From Tessaracoccus aquimaris (GTDB lineage: Bacteria; Actinomycetota; Actinomycetes; Propionibacteriales; Propionibacteriaceae), in NCBI RefSeq assembly GCF_001997345.1, contig NZ_CP019606.1:868001-932000 (forward strand): a stretch of 64,000 bases of DNA, given 5' to 3'. A model generated the notes under the pieces. That model saw nothing but the letters and a program-made list of their open reading frames with translations, searched no databases and had not been told where the DNA came from. Below are positions 45,626 to 55,476 of this stretch, one piece after another. Made by a program: the position numbers and the translations under genes. The first letter of the stretch is position 1. Each line of letters starts with the position of its first letter.

Positions 45626-45658
45626 CCCGACGCGTCGTCGGGCAGCCCTGTTGCTGCC
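45626..45658 (+). terminator. Hairpins after lepA
   Basis: CCCGACG (45626-45632) pairs with CGTCGGG (45636-45642) around a CGT loop, directly after the lepA stop. A second stem GGCAGC/GCTGCC (45641-45646 and 45653-45658) overlaps it. There is no T tract. It also lies behind the convergent helicase gene. Confidence 0.5.
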
Positions 45659-45675
45659 TGATGGTCGAACCACCC

Positions 45676-48159
45676 TCACGAGCGCCGCTTCGTCCGGGCT
45701 GTCGCGGGGGCCGTCCACGGGTCCTCGGGCCAGGGATGCTTCGGGTACCGGCCGCGCATCTCGGAGCGCACCTGCTGGTAGGGCCCCGACCAGAACGACG
45801 CGAGGTCGCCCGTGATCGCCAACGGCCTCCCGGCGGGCGAGAGCAGGTGGAAGACGACGTCGACGCGGCCGTCGACCAGCCTGGGGGAGTCCGCGAGGCC
45901 GAACATCTCCTGAAGCTTCACCGCCACCACGACCGGCCCCGACTCGTCGTGCGGCGGGTAGTCGAGCCGGATCCGGGAGCCGCTCGGCACCAGCAACCGC
46001 TCCGGTGCCAACTCGTCCAGTCGACCGGCCTGAGGCCAGGGCAGCAGCCTGCGCAGCGGCGCGGCCAGGTCGATGCCCGCTAGCCGACCCGAGCGCGCAG
46101 CCGAGGCCAGTTCGGGGCCGAGCCACTCGTCGAGGCGGGCGAGCAACGCCTCCTCCGAGACGTCGGGCCACGGGTCGCCCAGGACGCGGTGCAGCAGCGC
46201 GAGTCGGCGCCGCAGCGCATCGGCGGCGGGGGAGAAGCCGATCAGGCCGAGCCCGTGGTCCTCCACGTAGCGCCGCACAGTGTCGGGGCCGAGTTCGGAG
46301 GCGGGCACCGGCGTCGACGACAGCTCGATGGCCCCCAACGCGCTCACCCTGCGGGCCCGCAGCCGACCGTCGACCAGGTCGCCTCGCACCTCGTCCACCA
46401 ACAGACCCGCGAGCCGCGCGGTCGCCTCGTCGATCGGCGCCCCTGAGCGGATCACGGCCCCTGTGCCCGCGGCCGACGCGCCCGCCGCCCGGGTCACCTC
46501 GGCGACGGCCAGCCACTCGTGGCCCGCGAGATCGGCGGGCGCCGCCGCGCGTGTCCCGGACGCGAGCAGGTAGGCATCTCCCACCCGCCGCGCGACGCGC
46601 TCGGGGTAGGCGAGCACGACGGCGACCCCGGGGACCGCGCCGATCCCGGCGTGCGCGGGAACCAGGCGCTCGAGTCGCTCCACCTCCGAGGACCAGCGCC
46701 GCGACTCGGGCGAGCCGCCCCTGCGCAGCCGGGCGACCTCGCGCTGCAGGTCGCCCGAGACGTCCAGTTCGACGGCGGCGACCACCTCTGCCGCGGCGCG
46801 CGTGCCGGTCAGCGGCCCGCTGTCGAGCAGCGCCCTCGCCCAGCGCGGGGCGGCGGGGATCTCGGCCAGCCGACGGCCGGTGGCGGTGATCCTGCCGTCC
46901 GCATCGACGGCGCCCAGCCAGCCGAGCACGGCCTCGTCGTCGGCCACCGAACCGGCGGGCAGCGCGGAGGGGAGGCGCAGGCCCTCGCCGCGGGGCGCGC
47001 CCCAGGCGGCCAGCGTCAGGAGCGCGCCAGTCAGGTCAGCCGTCTGTGCCTCGGGGGTGACCTGCGGGCGCAGACCGAGGTAGGTCTGCTCGTCGAAGCA
47101 GCGCCACACCACACCCGGGCCCTGGCGCGCGGCGCGGCCGGCCCGCTGATCGGCCGACGAGCGCGCCTCGCGCACCGTCACCAGCCCTGCCATCCCACGC
47201 GATGCGTCGCGGCGCGGTTCCCGGGAGAGGCCCGCGTCCACCACGACCCGCACCCCGGCAACCGTCAGGGACGACTCGGCGAGGTTTGTCGTGACGACCA
47301 CGCGGGGCCTGCCCGACGGCGCGCGCTCGGCGATCGCCCGGTCCTGCTCCCTCGGAGGGACCTGGCCGTGCAGTTCGAGCACCTCGGCGTCGAGGTCGGC
47401 ACGCAGGCGCTCCGCGACGGTGCGCACCTCGCGCACCCCTGGCAGGAAGACCAGCAGGTCGCCGTCATCGGGGCGCTCCGCGAACGCCCGGGTCGCCACG
47501 GCGGCGACGTGGGCCAGGAAGTCGCGCGACACGCCTCTGGCGTCGAGTGGCAGCGGCCCCGGCGCGTAGCGCGCCTCCAGCGGGTGCGTGACGGCCGGCA
47601 CCCCGACGATCGGCGCGGGCCCACCGTCGCCGCCCAGCAACGCCGCGAAGCCGGCGGCGTCGGCGGTGGCCGACATCGCCACGACGGCCAGGTCGTCGCG
47701 GAGTTCGCGGACCTCCCCAAGCAGGCCCACCAGCAGGTCGGTGTCGAGCCCGCGCTCGTGCACCTCGTCGAGGATCACGGCCCCGACGCCCTCCAGCGCC
47801 GGGTCGCGCAGCAGCCTCCGCAGCAGCACCCCTGGGGTCAGCATCTCGATCCGGGTGCCGCGCCCGACCCGCCGCTCGCCGCGCACCGTGAAACCGGCCA
47901 GGTCGCCGACCTGCGTCCCTGTCAGGGATGCCAACCGGCGCGCGGCGGCCCGCGCCGCGACCCTGCGTGGCTGCGTCACGAGCACCCTGCCCTCGACGAC
48001 GCCCGCCAGCACCGGCGGCGCGAGGGTGGTCTTCCCGGTGCCAGGAGGGGCCTCGACGACGGCGAGCCCACGGCCCGCGACCGCATCGCGCAGGGCGTCG
48101 GAGGCCGCGGCGAACGGCAGGCCGCAGCCGTCGGCCACCAGATCGGAGAGGGAACGCAC
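45676..48159 (-). CDS. hrpB: ATP-dependent RNA helicase HrpB-like
   Basis: 827 residues from the GTG at 48159. DEAH-box motifs: VVEAPPGTGKTTLAPPVL (I), VLVTQPRRVAARAAARRLA (Ia), GVGAVILDEVHERGLDTDL (II, DEVH), VVAMSATAD (III), VLELHGQVPPREQDRAI, VVVTTNLAESSLTVAGV, and SADQRAGRAARQGPGVVWR (VI). The C-terminal HrpB domain (RIRLDYPPHDESGPVVVAVKLQEMFGL ... PLAITGDLASFW) is present. The frame stays open into the permease gene beyond 48159, but the family N-terminus starts here. Confidence 0.9.
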   Translation of the reverse strand: MRSLSDLVADGCGLPFAAASDALRDAVAGRGLAVVEAPPGTGKTTLAPPVLAGVVEGRVLVTQPRRVAARAAARRLASLTGTQVGDLAGFTVRGERRVGRGTRIEMLTPGVLLRRLLRDPALEGVGAVILDEVHERGLDTDLLVGLLGEVRELRDDLAVVAMSATADAAGFAALLGGDGGPAPIVGVPAVTHPLEARYAPGPLPLDARGVSRDFLAHVAAVATRAFAERPDDGDLLVFLPGVREVRTVAERLRADLDAEVLELHGQVPPREQDRAIAERAPSGRPRVVVTTNLAESSLTVAGVRVVVDAGLSREPRRDASRGMAGLVTVREARSSADQRAGRAARQGPGVVWRCFDEQTYLGLRPQVTPEAQTADLTGALLTLAAWGAPRGEGLRLPSALPAGSVADDEAVLGWLGAVDADGRITATGRRLAEIPAAPRWARALLDSGPLTGTRAAAEVVAAVELDVSGDLQREVARLRRGGSPESRRWSSEVERLERLVPAHAGIGAVPGVAVVLAYPERVARRVGDAYLLASGTRAAAPADLAGHEWLAVAEVTRAAGASAAGTGAVIRSGAPIDEATARLAGLLVDEVRGDLVDGRLRARRVSALGAIELSSTPVPASELGPDTVRRYVEDHGLGLIGFSPAADALRRRLALLHRVLGDPWPDVSEEALLARLDEWLGPELASAARSGRLAGIDLAAPLRRLLPWPQAGRLDELAPERLLVPSGSRIRLDYPPHDESGPVVVAVKLQEMFGLADSPRLVDGRVDVVFHLLSPAGRPLAITGDLASFWSGPYQQVRSEMRGRYPKHPWPEDPWTAPATARTKRRS

Positions 48160-48188
48160 CCGCCTAGTCTGCCCGCTCGCGAGCGAAC

Positions 48189-49013
48189 TCAGCGCAGGCC
48201 GGAGGTGGTGAGGCCCTGTACGAGGTAGCGCTGCAGGAAGAGGAACACGAACAGCATCGGAAGCACCGCCACGAGGGTCCCCATGAACAGTTCGGGGTAG
48301 CGCACGCCCTGGCTGGTCATGAACTGGCTGAGCGCCACCTGGACGGTGCGGGTCGCGTCCCTGCCGACCAGGGTCGGCCACAGGAACGCGTTCCAGGAGC
48401 CGATCAGGATGATGGTGCCGACCGCCGCGATGATGCCCCGCGAGTTGGGCACCACGATGCGCCAAAAACTCGTCCACGGGTTGCACCCGTCGATCAGCGA
48501 CGCGTCCTCCAACTCGGTCGGGAAGTCCAGGAAGAACTGCCGGAACAGGTAGGTCGCGAAGGCCGAGAACATGCCGGGGATCACCAGGCCGCGGAAGGTG
48601 TCGATCCAGCCGAGTTGGGCGGTGATGATGAACATCGGCACGAAGGTCGTCGCGGCGGGCACCATCAGCGTGAAGATCGTCAGCGCAAGTAGCGCGCGCG
48701 AGACCCGGTTGTCGTAGCGGGCCAGCGCGTACCCGGCGAGCAGGCTGACGACAACGGTGCCGAGCGTCTGCAGGCCCGCCATGATGGCCGAGTTGGCCAT
48801 CGCCCGGCCGATGCCGATCGAGTCGTTGGCCAGCAGCGAGGTGAGGTTGGTCAGGTTGACCTGGTCGGGCAGCCAGTTCCACTTCGCTGAGGTGATGTTG
48901 GCGTTGGTGGAGAACGCGTTGCGCACGATCACGTACAGCGGTAGCAGGAAGAACAGCGCGAGCGCGATCGCGATGACGTAGCGCAGTCCCTGCGCGACCC
49001 GTGAGGTCCTCAT
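48189..49013 (-). CDS. Sugar ABC transporter permease (MalG type)
   Basis: 274 residues with six membrane helices and the cytoplasmic EAA loop LEDASLIDGCNPWTSFWRIVVPNSR (about 180-204), ending ...YLVQGLTTSGLR, a typical MalG-type end that contacts the ATPase. It pairs with the upstream MalF-type permease, whose stop it overlaps (ATG at 49013). No ATPase gene lies in this cluster, so a shared MsiK-type ATPase elsewhere is likely. Confidence 0.9.
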   Translation of the reverse strand: MRTSRVAQGLRYVIAIALALFFLLPLYVIVRNAFSTNANITSAKWNWLPDQVNLTNLTSLLANDSIGIGRAMANSAIMAGLQTLGTVVVSLLAGYALARYDNRVSRALLALTIFTLMVPAATTFVPMFIITAQLGWIDTFRGLVIPGMFSAFATYLFRQFFLDFPTELEDASLIDGCNPWTSFWRIVVPNSRGIIAAVGTIILIGSWNAFLWPTLVGRDATRTVQVALSQFMTSQGVRYPELFMGTLVAVLPMLFVFLFLQRYLVQGLTTSGLR

Positions 49014-49966
49014 GCCTTCCCGCCCCGGTTCAGGATCCAGTTCTGGGCGACGCCGAACACCACGATGATCGAGGTCAGGATCATGGTGCCCGCGCCGCCG
49101 ACGCCGAGGTCCTGCTGGCCCCCGCCGAGCGCGATCAGGTACAGGTGCACCAGAGGCGGCCGACCGTATGGCGGGTACTGGCCGATCGAGCCGAGCATGT
49201 TGTAGAACTCGTCGAACGCCTGGAACGCGTTGATCAGCAGCAGCATGATGACGGCGACGCTGGTGGCCTTGAGTTGCGGAAGCGTGATCCAGCGCAGCAG
49301 TCGCCACCCCGACGCGCCGTCGAGGGCGGCCGCCTCGTAGGTCTCGACGGGGATCTTGTTCAGGCCAGCGATGAACAAGATCATGTAGAAGCCGACCTGC
49401 AGCCACAGCCTCGCGGAGACCAGCGCGACCCAGTACAGGTTGTTGCCACCGCCGAGCCAGTTGATCGGCTGCTCGAGGCCGAGCGAGCGCAGGAACGAGT
49501 TGAGCAGGCCGAAGCGGGCGCCGTTGAAGAAGCCGAAGCGCCAGATGATCGCGGCGATCACGTAACTGACCGCCGTCGGGATGAAGAACACCGACCGGAA
49601 GAACGCCCGCCCGATGGTGATCTTGTCCAGCAGCAGCGCCAGCCCGAGCGAGCAGACGTAGGTGAGCGGCACGATGAACACCGCGAACGCGATGAACACC
49701 ACGAGCGAGTTCAGGAACAGCCGGTCCTGCAGCAGGTAGGCGTAGTTGCCGAACCCGACGAACTTGGTGGGCGTGACGGTGTTGCGGGCCTCGAAGAAGG
49801 AGAGCACGGCGCTCCACAGGATCGGGACGTAGACGAAGACCACCAACCCGAGGAAGAACGGTGCCACGAAGGCCGCGAACCACAGGTTGCGGCCCTGCGT
49901 CCCGCGGATACGACGCCACAGCCCCCGGCGGTCCGGGGGCTGCGCGGGGGCTGCGGCGTCGCTCAT
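49010..49966 (-). CDS. Sugar ABC transporter permease (MalF type)
   Basis: 318 residues from the ATG at 49966 (TGATG overlap with the binding-protein stop). Six helices (LWFAAFVAPFFLGLVVFVYVPILWSAVLSF first) and the EAA loop ETYEAAALDGASGWRLLRWITLPQL. An N-terminal cytoplasmic stretch (PAQPPDRRGLWRRI) precedes the first helix. Functions with the neighbouring MalG-type permease and the binding protein. Confidence 0.9.
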   Translation of the reverse strand: MSDAAAPAQPPDRRGLWRRIRGTQGRNLWFAAFVAPFFLGLVVFVYVPILWSAVLSFFEARNTVTPTKFVGFGNYAYLLQDRLFLNSLVVFIAFAVFIVPLTYVCSLGLALLLDKITIGRAFFRSVFFIPTAVSYVIAAIIWRFGFFNGARFGLLNSFLRSLGLEQPINWLGGGNNLYWVALVSARLWLQVGFYMILFIAGLNKIPVETYEAAALDGASGWRLLRWITLPQLKATSVAVIMLLLINAFQAFDEFYNMLGSIGQYPPYGRPPLVHLYLIALGGGQQDLGVGGAGTMILTSIIVVFGVAQNWILNRGGKA

Positions 49967-51282
49967 CAGCCAGCCAGCTTGGCCAGTTCGGTCTTGGCGG
50001 TCGCCTCGAAGGCGGCGAACTCGGCCTTCGGGTCCTTGCCGTCCTTGATCACGTTGCTGACGGCGGCGTTGTAGGCGTCGCCCATCGCGCCCGACCACAT
50101 GATGTCGTTGGCGAAGCCGTGGTTCGACACGAAGTCGGCCGCGTCCTTACCCGGGCCAGCCGCCAACTTGTCGGCCTTGGCGACCAGCGCCGTCTTGGCG
50201 GGGATGTGGGTTCCGTACGAGTTGGAGAAGTCGACCTGGTCCTCGTCCTGGTCGATCCACAGCCACTTGACGAACTCCTTGGAGGCGTCGACGTTCTTGC
50301 CCTTGGCGGCGACGCAGGCGCCGAACGCGCCGAACGGCACCGCTGGACGGCCGCCCGCACCGATGGCGGGGAAGGGCAGCACGCCGACGTCGTCGCCCCA
50401 CGCCTTCTGGATGTCGGGAAGCGACCACAGGCCGCCCCACTGCATCGCCGTCTCGCCGTTGACGAAGGCCGCGCCGTCGTACCATTCGGCCGACGCCGCC
50501 TGCAGCAGGCCGGCCGACTTGTAGAAGTCCCGGTAGGCCGTGAGCGCGTTGTAGAAGTTGTCGTTGAGGAAGGCGACCGCGCTGCGGTCCTCGGTCAACT
50601 GCTCGTTGCCGGAGGCCCAGATCAGGATGGTGCCGAGCACGCCGAGGCCACCGTCGTTTCCGGCGAAGAACCCGCCGATGTCGGCGGACTTGACCGCGTC
50701 TGCCACCTTGACGAGGTCTGCGAAGGTCTTCGGCGGCTCGACGCCCGCCTTCTGCAGCAGCGAGGGCCGGTAGTACAGCAACTGCATGTCGATGGTCTGC
50801 GGGATGCCGTGGACCTTGTCCTCGAACGTGAACCGCTTCATGACGGCGGGGTTGAACTGGTCCTTGACCGGCGCCATGATGTCGGTCAGGTCGGCCAACT
50901 GGCCCGAGCGGATCATGTCGAGCGAGCCGCCCTGCTCGACCTCGAACACGTCGGGGACGTCGGTGGTCAGCAGTTGGGCCGCGAGGATCGAGCCGTAGTC
51001 GCCGGGGGTCCACTTCACCTCGACCTTGGCCGCGGTGTAAGCGGCGGCGTACTTCTCGACGGCCTCCTTGACGCCCGCCTCGCCGTACTCGTGGTACCAC
51101 TGCTGGAGCGTCACGTCGCCGCCACCTGCGGGGGCTGACGCATTGGGGGAGGTCGCGCCGGAAGGCTTGGCCTCGCTCGGGGTGCCGGAGGCGAGCGGGT
51201 TGTTGGAGCCGCAGGCCGCGAGGGTCGCCGCGGCCGCCAGGCTGCCCCCTGCAAGCAACAGGGATCGTCGGGAGATGTTCAT
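49966..51282 (-). CDS. Sugar ABC transporter substrate-binding lipoprotein
   Basis: 438 residues. Twin-arginine-like start MNISRRSLLLAGGSLAAAATLAACGS with lipobox LAAC (Cys at about 24). Family 1 binding-protein features follow: VTLQQWYHEYGEAGVKEAVEKY, VPDVFEVEQGG, YRPSLLQKAGVEPPKTFADL, and a C-terminal GDAYNAAVSNVIKDGKDPKAEF. It delivers sugar to the two permeases downstream. A GTG at 51288 is an alternative start. The nearby GH1 gene suggests beta-glucosides as cargo (inferred). Confidence 0.9.
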   Translation of the reverse strand: MNISRRSLLLAGGSLAAAATLAACGSNNPLASGTPSEAKPSGATSPNASAPAGGGDVTLQQWYHEYGEAGVKEAVEKYAAAYTAAKVEVKWTPGDYGSILAAQLLTTDVPDVFEVEQGGSLDMIRSGQLADLTDIMAPVKDQFNPAVMKRFTFEDKVHGIPQTIDMQLLYYRPSLLQKAGVEPPKTFADLVKVADAVKSADIGGFFAGNDGGLGVLGTILIWASGNEQLTEDRSAVAFLNDNFYNALTAYRDFYKSAGLLQAASAEWYDGAAFVNGETAMQWGGLWSLPDIQKAWGDDVGVLPFPAIGAGGRPAVPFGAFGACVAAKGKNVDASKEFVKWLWIDQDEDQVDFSNSYGTHIPAKTALVAKADKLAAGPGKDAADFVSNHGFANDIMWSGAMGDAYNAAVSNVIKDGKDPKAEFAAFEATAKTELAKLAG

Positions 51283-51352
51283 GGGCACACATTGGCATGG
51301 ATACCACCCGTGTGGGGGCGGTGGTCATCATTTTGGGCCCTAAGCTGAACCG

Positions 51353-52536
51353 GTGGCCCAGCTCCCCGACGGCGATCCCGCCCCCTCGATGGCTCCCTCC
51401 CTGACGAGGCGAGGGCGTCGAGCGCGCCGCTGTCGATCTACGTCCACGTGCCGTTCTGCCGGGTCCGCTGCGGATACTGCGACTTCAACACCTACACGCC
51501 GGGCGAGGCGGGCGACGGCGCCTCATCCTCGTACCTGACGGCGGTGCGCTCCGAACTCGACCTCGCGGCCCGCGAGGTGGGCGGCCGCAGCGTGCAGAGC
51601 GTCTTCTTCGGCGGCGGCACCCCGACCTGGCTCCCCGAGCCCGACCTGTCCGGCATCCTGACCGCCATCGGCGAGCGCTTCGACCTGACCCCCGATGCCG
51701 AGATCACCACCGAGGCGAACCCGGAGACCCTCACGCCCGAGTACCTCGCGGCGCTGCGCGGCAACGGGTTCACCCGGATCTCGCTCGGGCTGCAGTCGGT
51801 GGTGCCTCACGTGCTGCGCGTCCTGGAGCGCGAACACAGCCCGCAGCGTGGCCTCGATGCCGCGCGGTGGGCAAGCGAGGCCGGCTTTGAGCACGTCAGC
51901 CTCGACCTGATCTACGGCACGCCGGGGGAGAGCCTCGACGACTGGCGCGCAAGCCTCGACGCCGTCACCCGGACCCCTGTCGACCACGTCAGCGCCTACT
52001 CACTGATCGTCGAGGAGGGCACCCGGCTCGCAATGCAGGTGCGCCGCGGCACGGTGCCGATGCCAGACGACGACGACCTGGCCGACAAGTACCTGGCGGC
52101 GGAGGAGGCCCTCGCGGGGCTCGGGTTCGACAACTACGAGGTGTCCAACTGGGCACGCCCTGGCGGCGAGTGCCGTCACAACCTCGCGTATTGGAAGGGT
52201 GACGACTGGTGGGGGATCGGGCCGGGCGCGCACTCGCACGTCGGAGGGGTCCGGTTCTGGAATCGCAAGCATCCGCGCAGCTACGCGCAGGCGCTCTCCG
52301 AGGGGCACTCGCCTGCGCTGGCCCGCGAGGTCCTCGACGACGATCAGCGCAGGATCGAGCGCGTGCTGCTCGAGTTGCGGTTGCGCGACGGGCTCCCGCT
52401 CGCCGTCCTGACGCCGACGGAGCGCGCCCGGCTCGCGTCGATGGGGGACCTCGTCGAACTCTTCGGCGACCGGGTCCGGGTCGCGCGCGGCGCCAGGCTG
52501 CTCGCCGACGGCGTGATCCGGGACCTTCTCGATTAG
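51353..52536 (+). CDS. hemW: HemW-type radical SAM heme chaperone, one apparent frameshift near the 5' end
   Basis: Radical SAM motif SIYVHVPFCRVRCGYCDFNT (CxxxCxxC), then SVFFGGGTPTWL, ISLGLQS and DLIYGTPGESLDDW. The C-terminal HemN-like part is FDNYEVSNWARPGGECRHNLAYW. The uninterrupted frame starts at the GTG at 51448, which would remove the first conserved strand. The likely start is GTG 51353, six bases behind a TAAGCT -10 hexamer. Its frame (AQLPDGDPAPSMAPS) joins the main frame if one C is added to the run at 51399-51401. It is 362 residues from 51448, about 394 if repaired. HemW inserts or transfers heme; older annotations call it coproporphyrinogen oxidase-like. Confidence 0.88.
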
Positions 52537-52613
52537 CGACCTGCCTTGTCGAGGCGCGGTGGGGATCGATTAGCCTGTGAGGTGACCAACCCCGGACAAG
52601 GAAGCGGCAGCAC

Positions 52614-54056
52614 ATGACCACGTTCCCGACAGATTTCACCTGGGGGGTCGCGACCGCGGCTTTCCAGATCGAGGGCGCGAGCCGCGAAGACGGCCGCACC
52701 GACTCCATCTGGGATGCCTACTGTCGCCAGCCCGGAGCCGTGCTCGGCGGCGACACCGGCGCGGTGGCCTGCGACCACTACCACCGGATGCCGCAGGACG
52801 TCTCCCTGATCGCCGACCTCGGCTTCGCGGCGTACCGGTTCTCCACCTCGTGGTCGCGGGTCTGCCCCGACGGCGGGCCCGTCAATCAGGCGGGCCTCGA
52901 GTTCTACTCCCGGCTCGTCGACGAACTGTCCTCCAAGGGCGTCACCCCCTGGCTGACGCTGTACCACTGGGACCTGCCGCAGGCTCTGCAGGACGAGGGC
53001 GGCTGGACCAACCGGCGCACCGCTGAACTGTTCGCCGACTACGCGGAGGCGACCTACCGGGCGCTCGGCGACCGAGTCGTCAACTGGAGCACGCTCAACG
53101 AGCCCTAGTGCTCCACCTTCCTGTCCTACGCGGGCGGCGAGCACGCGCCCGGCCACACGGACCCCCGCGAGGCGGTCGCCGCGGTGCACACGATCCTGCT
53201 CGCGCACGGCATGGCCGTCGAGAGGCTGCGCGCCGTCGCCGCCGAGAAGGGCTGGGAACTGAACCTGGGTATCACGCTCAACTTCAACCCGCCGATCCCG
53301 GAGGACCCCGAGGGCCCCGACTGCCAGGAGGCCGCCCGCCGCGTCGACGGCGCCACTGCCAGGGTGTTCCTCGATCCCCTGTTCCGCGGGGAGTACCCGG
53401 CAGACGTTCTCGACGACATGTCGGCGGCCGGGCTGGGCGCCAACATCGTCGACGGCGACCTGGCGCTGATCTCTCAGCCCTTGGACTTCCTCGGCGTCAA
53501 CTTCTACAACGCGATCTGCGTTGCAGGCCCAGCGGACGGCGCGACCTGGGGCGACGGTTCCTCGCCCGAGGACGGCCACACCGGCACGACCGATCGCGGC
53601 CGGCCGTCGCGCAGTTCCTGGGTGGGATCCGAAGGGGTGACGGTCGTCTCGCGCGGCAAGCCTCGCACCGCGATGGGCTGGGAGGTCGAGGGGGACGACC
53701 TGATGGATCTGCTGCTCAGGCTGCAGAACGACTACACCGGCCCGGCGGGGATCCCGCTCGTCATCACGGAGAACGGCGCCGCCTACGACGATGTCGCGGG
53801 CAAGGAGGGCTACGTCGACGACTCCGCCGACCGCGGCCAGTACTACCGCGACCACCTGACGGCGGTCGCTGGGGCCATCGAGGCGGGAGCGGACGTGCGC
53901 GGCTACTTCGCGTGGTCGCTGCTCGACAACTTCGAATGGGCGTTCGGCTACGAGCGCCGTTTCGGGATCGTGCGCGTCGACTACGACACCCAGATCCGCA
54001 CCCCGAAGTGGTCCGCGCTGTGGCTGGGCGACGTCGCCAGGAACAACGGGTTCTGA
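52614..54056 (+). pseudogene. GH1 beta-glucosidase with an in-frame amber codon
   Basis: 480 sense codons with one internal TAG at 53106-53108. N-terminus [24 protein letters not shown], acid/base Glu in TLNEP (codons 160-164), nucleophile Glu386 in VITENGAAYDD and the end FAWSLLDNFEWAFGYERRFG are all present and complete. GH1 enzymes have NEPWC at this point: here TGG (Trp) has become TAG directly after NEP, while the following codon still reads Cys and the frame is unbroken. A single substitution explains the defect, so either recent inactivation or a consensus error. ATG start with AAGGAAG upstream. Confidence 0.88.
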
Positions 54057-54057
54057 G

Positions 54058-54316
54058 TCAGAGGCCGAGCGCGGGCAGCGCCACGGCAGGGACGTCCTCG
54101 GACGGGTGCACACCGCCTCGGTAGCGGTGCGTACCGTCTCGAACAGGTAGGCGTCGGCGATAGCAGGGCCCGCCGGATAGCCGGCGCCGGTCGCTAGCCC
54201 GACGGGCGAAGCATTCCAGCACCGCCCGGTCGCCGCGCGCCCCGTCGTCGAGCGGGTCGCGGTCGCGCCGTCGAGCGTCGTGAGTTCCTTCGCCTCGAGG
54301 CTGACCCGCCGCACTG
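54058..54316 (-). pseudogene. Degraded gene remnant
   Basis: Two minus-strand frames alternate in looking coded: SLEAKELTTLDG and then TGAGYPAGPAIADAYLFETVR in one, DPLDDGARGDRAVLECFAR and then HRYRGGVHPSEDVPAVALP in the other, ending at a TGA at 54058-54060. Switching frames would give one continuous peptide, which suggests a gene broken by several indels. I do not recognise the family. Confidence 0.3.
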
Positions 54317-54363
54317 GTGCATGCTCCTACGAAGCGCTTGACGACGACCCCCGATCTGTCCTA

Positions 54364-54385
54364 CTGTATTAAGCACTTAGTACAG
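54364..54385. promoter_or_regulatory. Operator-like palindrome upstream of the GntR gene
   Basis: A 22-bp near-palindrome: CTGTATTAAGC followed by ACTTAGTACAG; 9 of 11 base pairs are symmetric. It is AT-rich in a GC-rich region, lies 25 bp upstream of the GTG at 54410, and resembles the TACTAAG...CTTAGTA half-site arrangement of GntR/YtrA-type regulators. Autoregulation inferred. Confidence 0.6.
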
Positions 54386-54409
54386 CGATACAGAGAAGGG
54401 CGGTGGGAC

Positions 54410-54787
54410 GTGGAGTTTGATCCCAGCACACCGATCTGGCTGCAGCTCGTCAGCGAGTTCACCCGGCGCATCGTCACCGGCGTGTGGGCACCGGGGGAGA
54501 AGATCCCCGGCGTCCGTGAGCTCGCCCTCGAACTGAAGGTCAACCCCAACACGGTGCAACGAGCCCTGGCCGAGCTCGACCGTGAGGGGCTGAGCCGTCC
54601 CGAGCGCACCGCAGGGCGTTTCGTCACTGACGAGACCCCAGCCATCGATCGCGCCCGAGAGGGCCTCGCCGCGGAGGCGGCAACCACCTACGCACGGGGA
54701 GCGCAGGGGCTCGGCATGAGCCTGACTGCCGCCCGCGAACTCCTGGGCCGCATCTGGCCCGATACCGATGAAAGAGGCAACTCATGA
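54410..54787 (+). CDS. GntR family regulator, YtrA subfamily
   Basis: 125 residues from the GTG at 54410. Winged helix: PIWLQLVSEFTRRIVTGVWAPGEKIPGVRELALELKVNPNTVQRALAELDREGL (about 8-62). It then has only a short helical C-terminus (about 75-125), as in the YtrA subfamily, which controls ABC transporter operons. Its stop overlaps the ATP-binding protein start (ATGA, 54784-54787). Confidence 0.92.
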   Translation: MEFDPSTPIWLQLVSEFTRRIVTGVWAPGEKIPGVRELALELKVNPNTVQRALAELDREGLSRPERTAGRFVTDETPAIDRAREGLAAEAATTYARGAQGLGMSLTAARELLGRIWPDTDERGNS

Positions 54788-55476
54788 CAGCCATCTCGAT
54801 TCACGGCCTCGTCAAGAACTACGGAAATTTCAGGGCCATCGACGGCCTCGACCTTGAGCTCCGCTCCGGGCAGATCGTCGGCCTGCTCGGCGAGAACGGC
54901 TGCGGCAAGACAACGCTGCTCAAGGTCCTCGCGGGAGCTCTGACCCAGTACGAGGGAGAGGTCGCCATCCACGGGCACCGACCCGGGCCGGAGTCCAAGG
55001 CGATCGTCTCGTTCCTGCCGGACGCCAGCTTCCTGCCCGACTCGGCGACGCTCGACGCGTGCATCTCGATGTACCGCGACTTCTTCACCGACTTCAGTGA
55101 GGACCACGCCCGCGACCTGATCGGCTTCTTCGGCCTCGAGAGCGGCCGCAAGCTGACCACCCTCTCCAAGGGCATGCGCGAGAAGGCGCAGATCGCGCTC
55201 GCCATGTCCCGCAAGGCGAAGGTCTACCTGCTCGACGAGCCGATCTCCGGCGTCGACCCCGCGGCCCGCGATGTGCTGCTGCAGGCGATCATCCGCGACC
55301 TCGACCCCGAGGCGCTCATCCTGATTTCCACCCACCTGATCCACGACCTTGAGCCCATCCTCGACGCCGTCGCCTTCATGCGGCACGGCAAGGTCCTGCT
55401 CACCGGCGAGGTCGACGACCTCCGCTCCGAGCGCGGGCTCTCCATTGATGCACTCTTCCGGGAGGTCTACCGATGA
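54784..55476 (+). CDS. ABC transporter ATP-binding protein (YtrB type)
   Basis: 230 residues. Walker A GLLGENGCGKTTLLKVL (about 37-53), signature TLSKGMREKAQIAL in place of LSGGQ (about 128-141), Walker B KVYLLDEPISGVDP (about 148-161), H-loop ILISTHLIHDLE. The LSKGM signature is common in YtrB/EcsA-type exporters. Operon with GntR before it and the permease after it, both overlapping by ATGA. Confidence 0.92.
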   Translation: MTAISIHGLVKNYGNFRAIDGLDLELRSGQIVGLLGENGCGKTTLLKVLAGALTQYEGEVAIHGHRPGPESKAIVSFLPDASFLPDSATLDACISMYRDFFTDFSEDHARDLIGFFGLESGRKLTTLSKGMREKAQIALAMSRKAKVYLLDEPISGVDPAARDVLLQAIIRDLDPEALILISTHLIHDLEPILDAVAFMRHGKVLLTGEVDDLRSERGLSIDALFREVYR

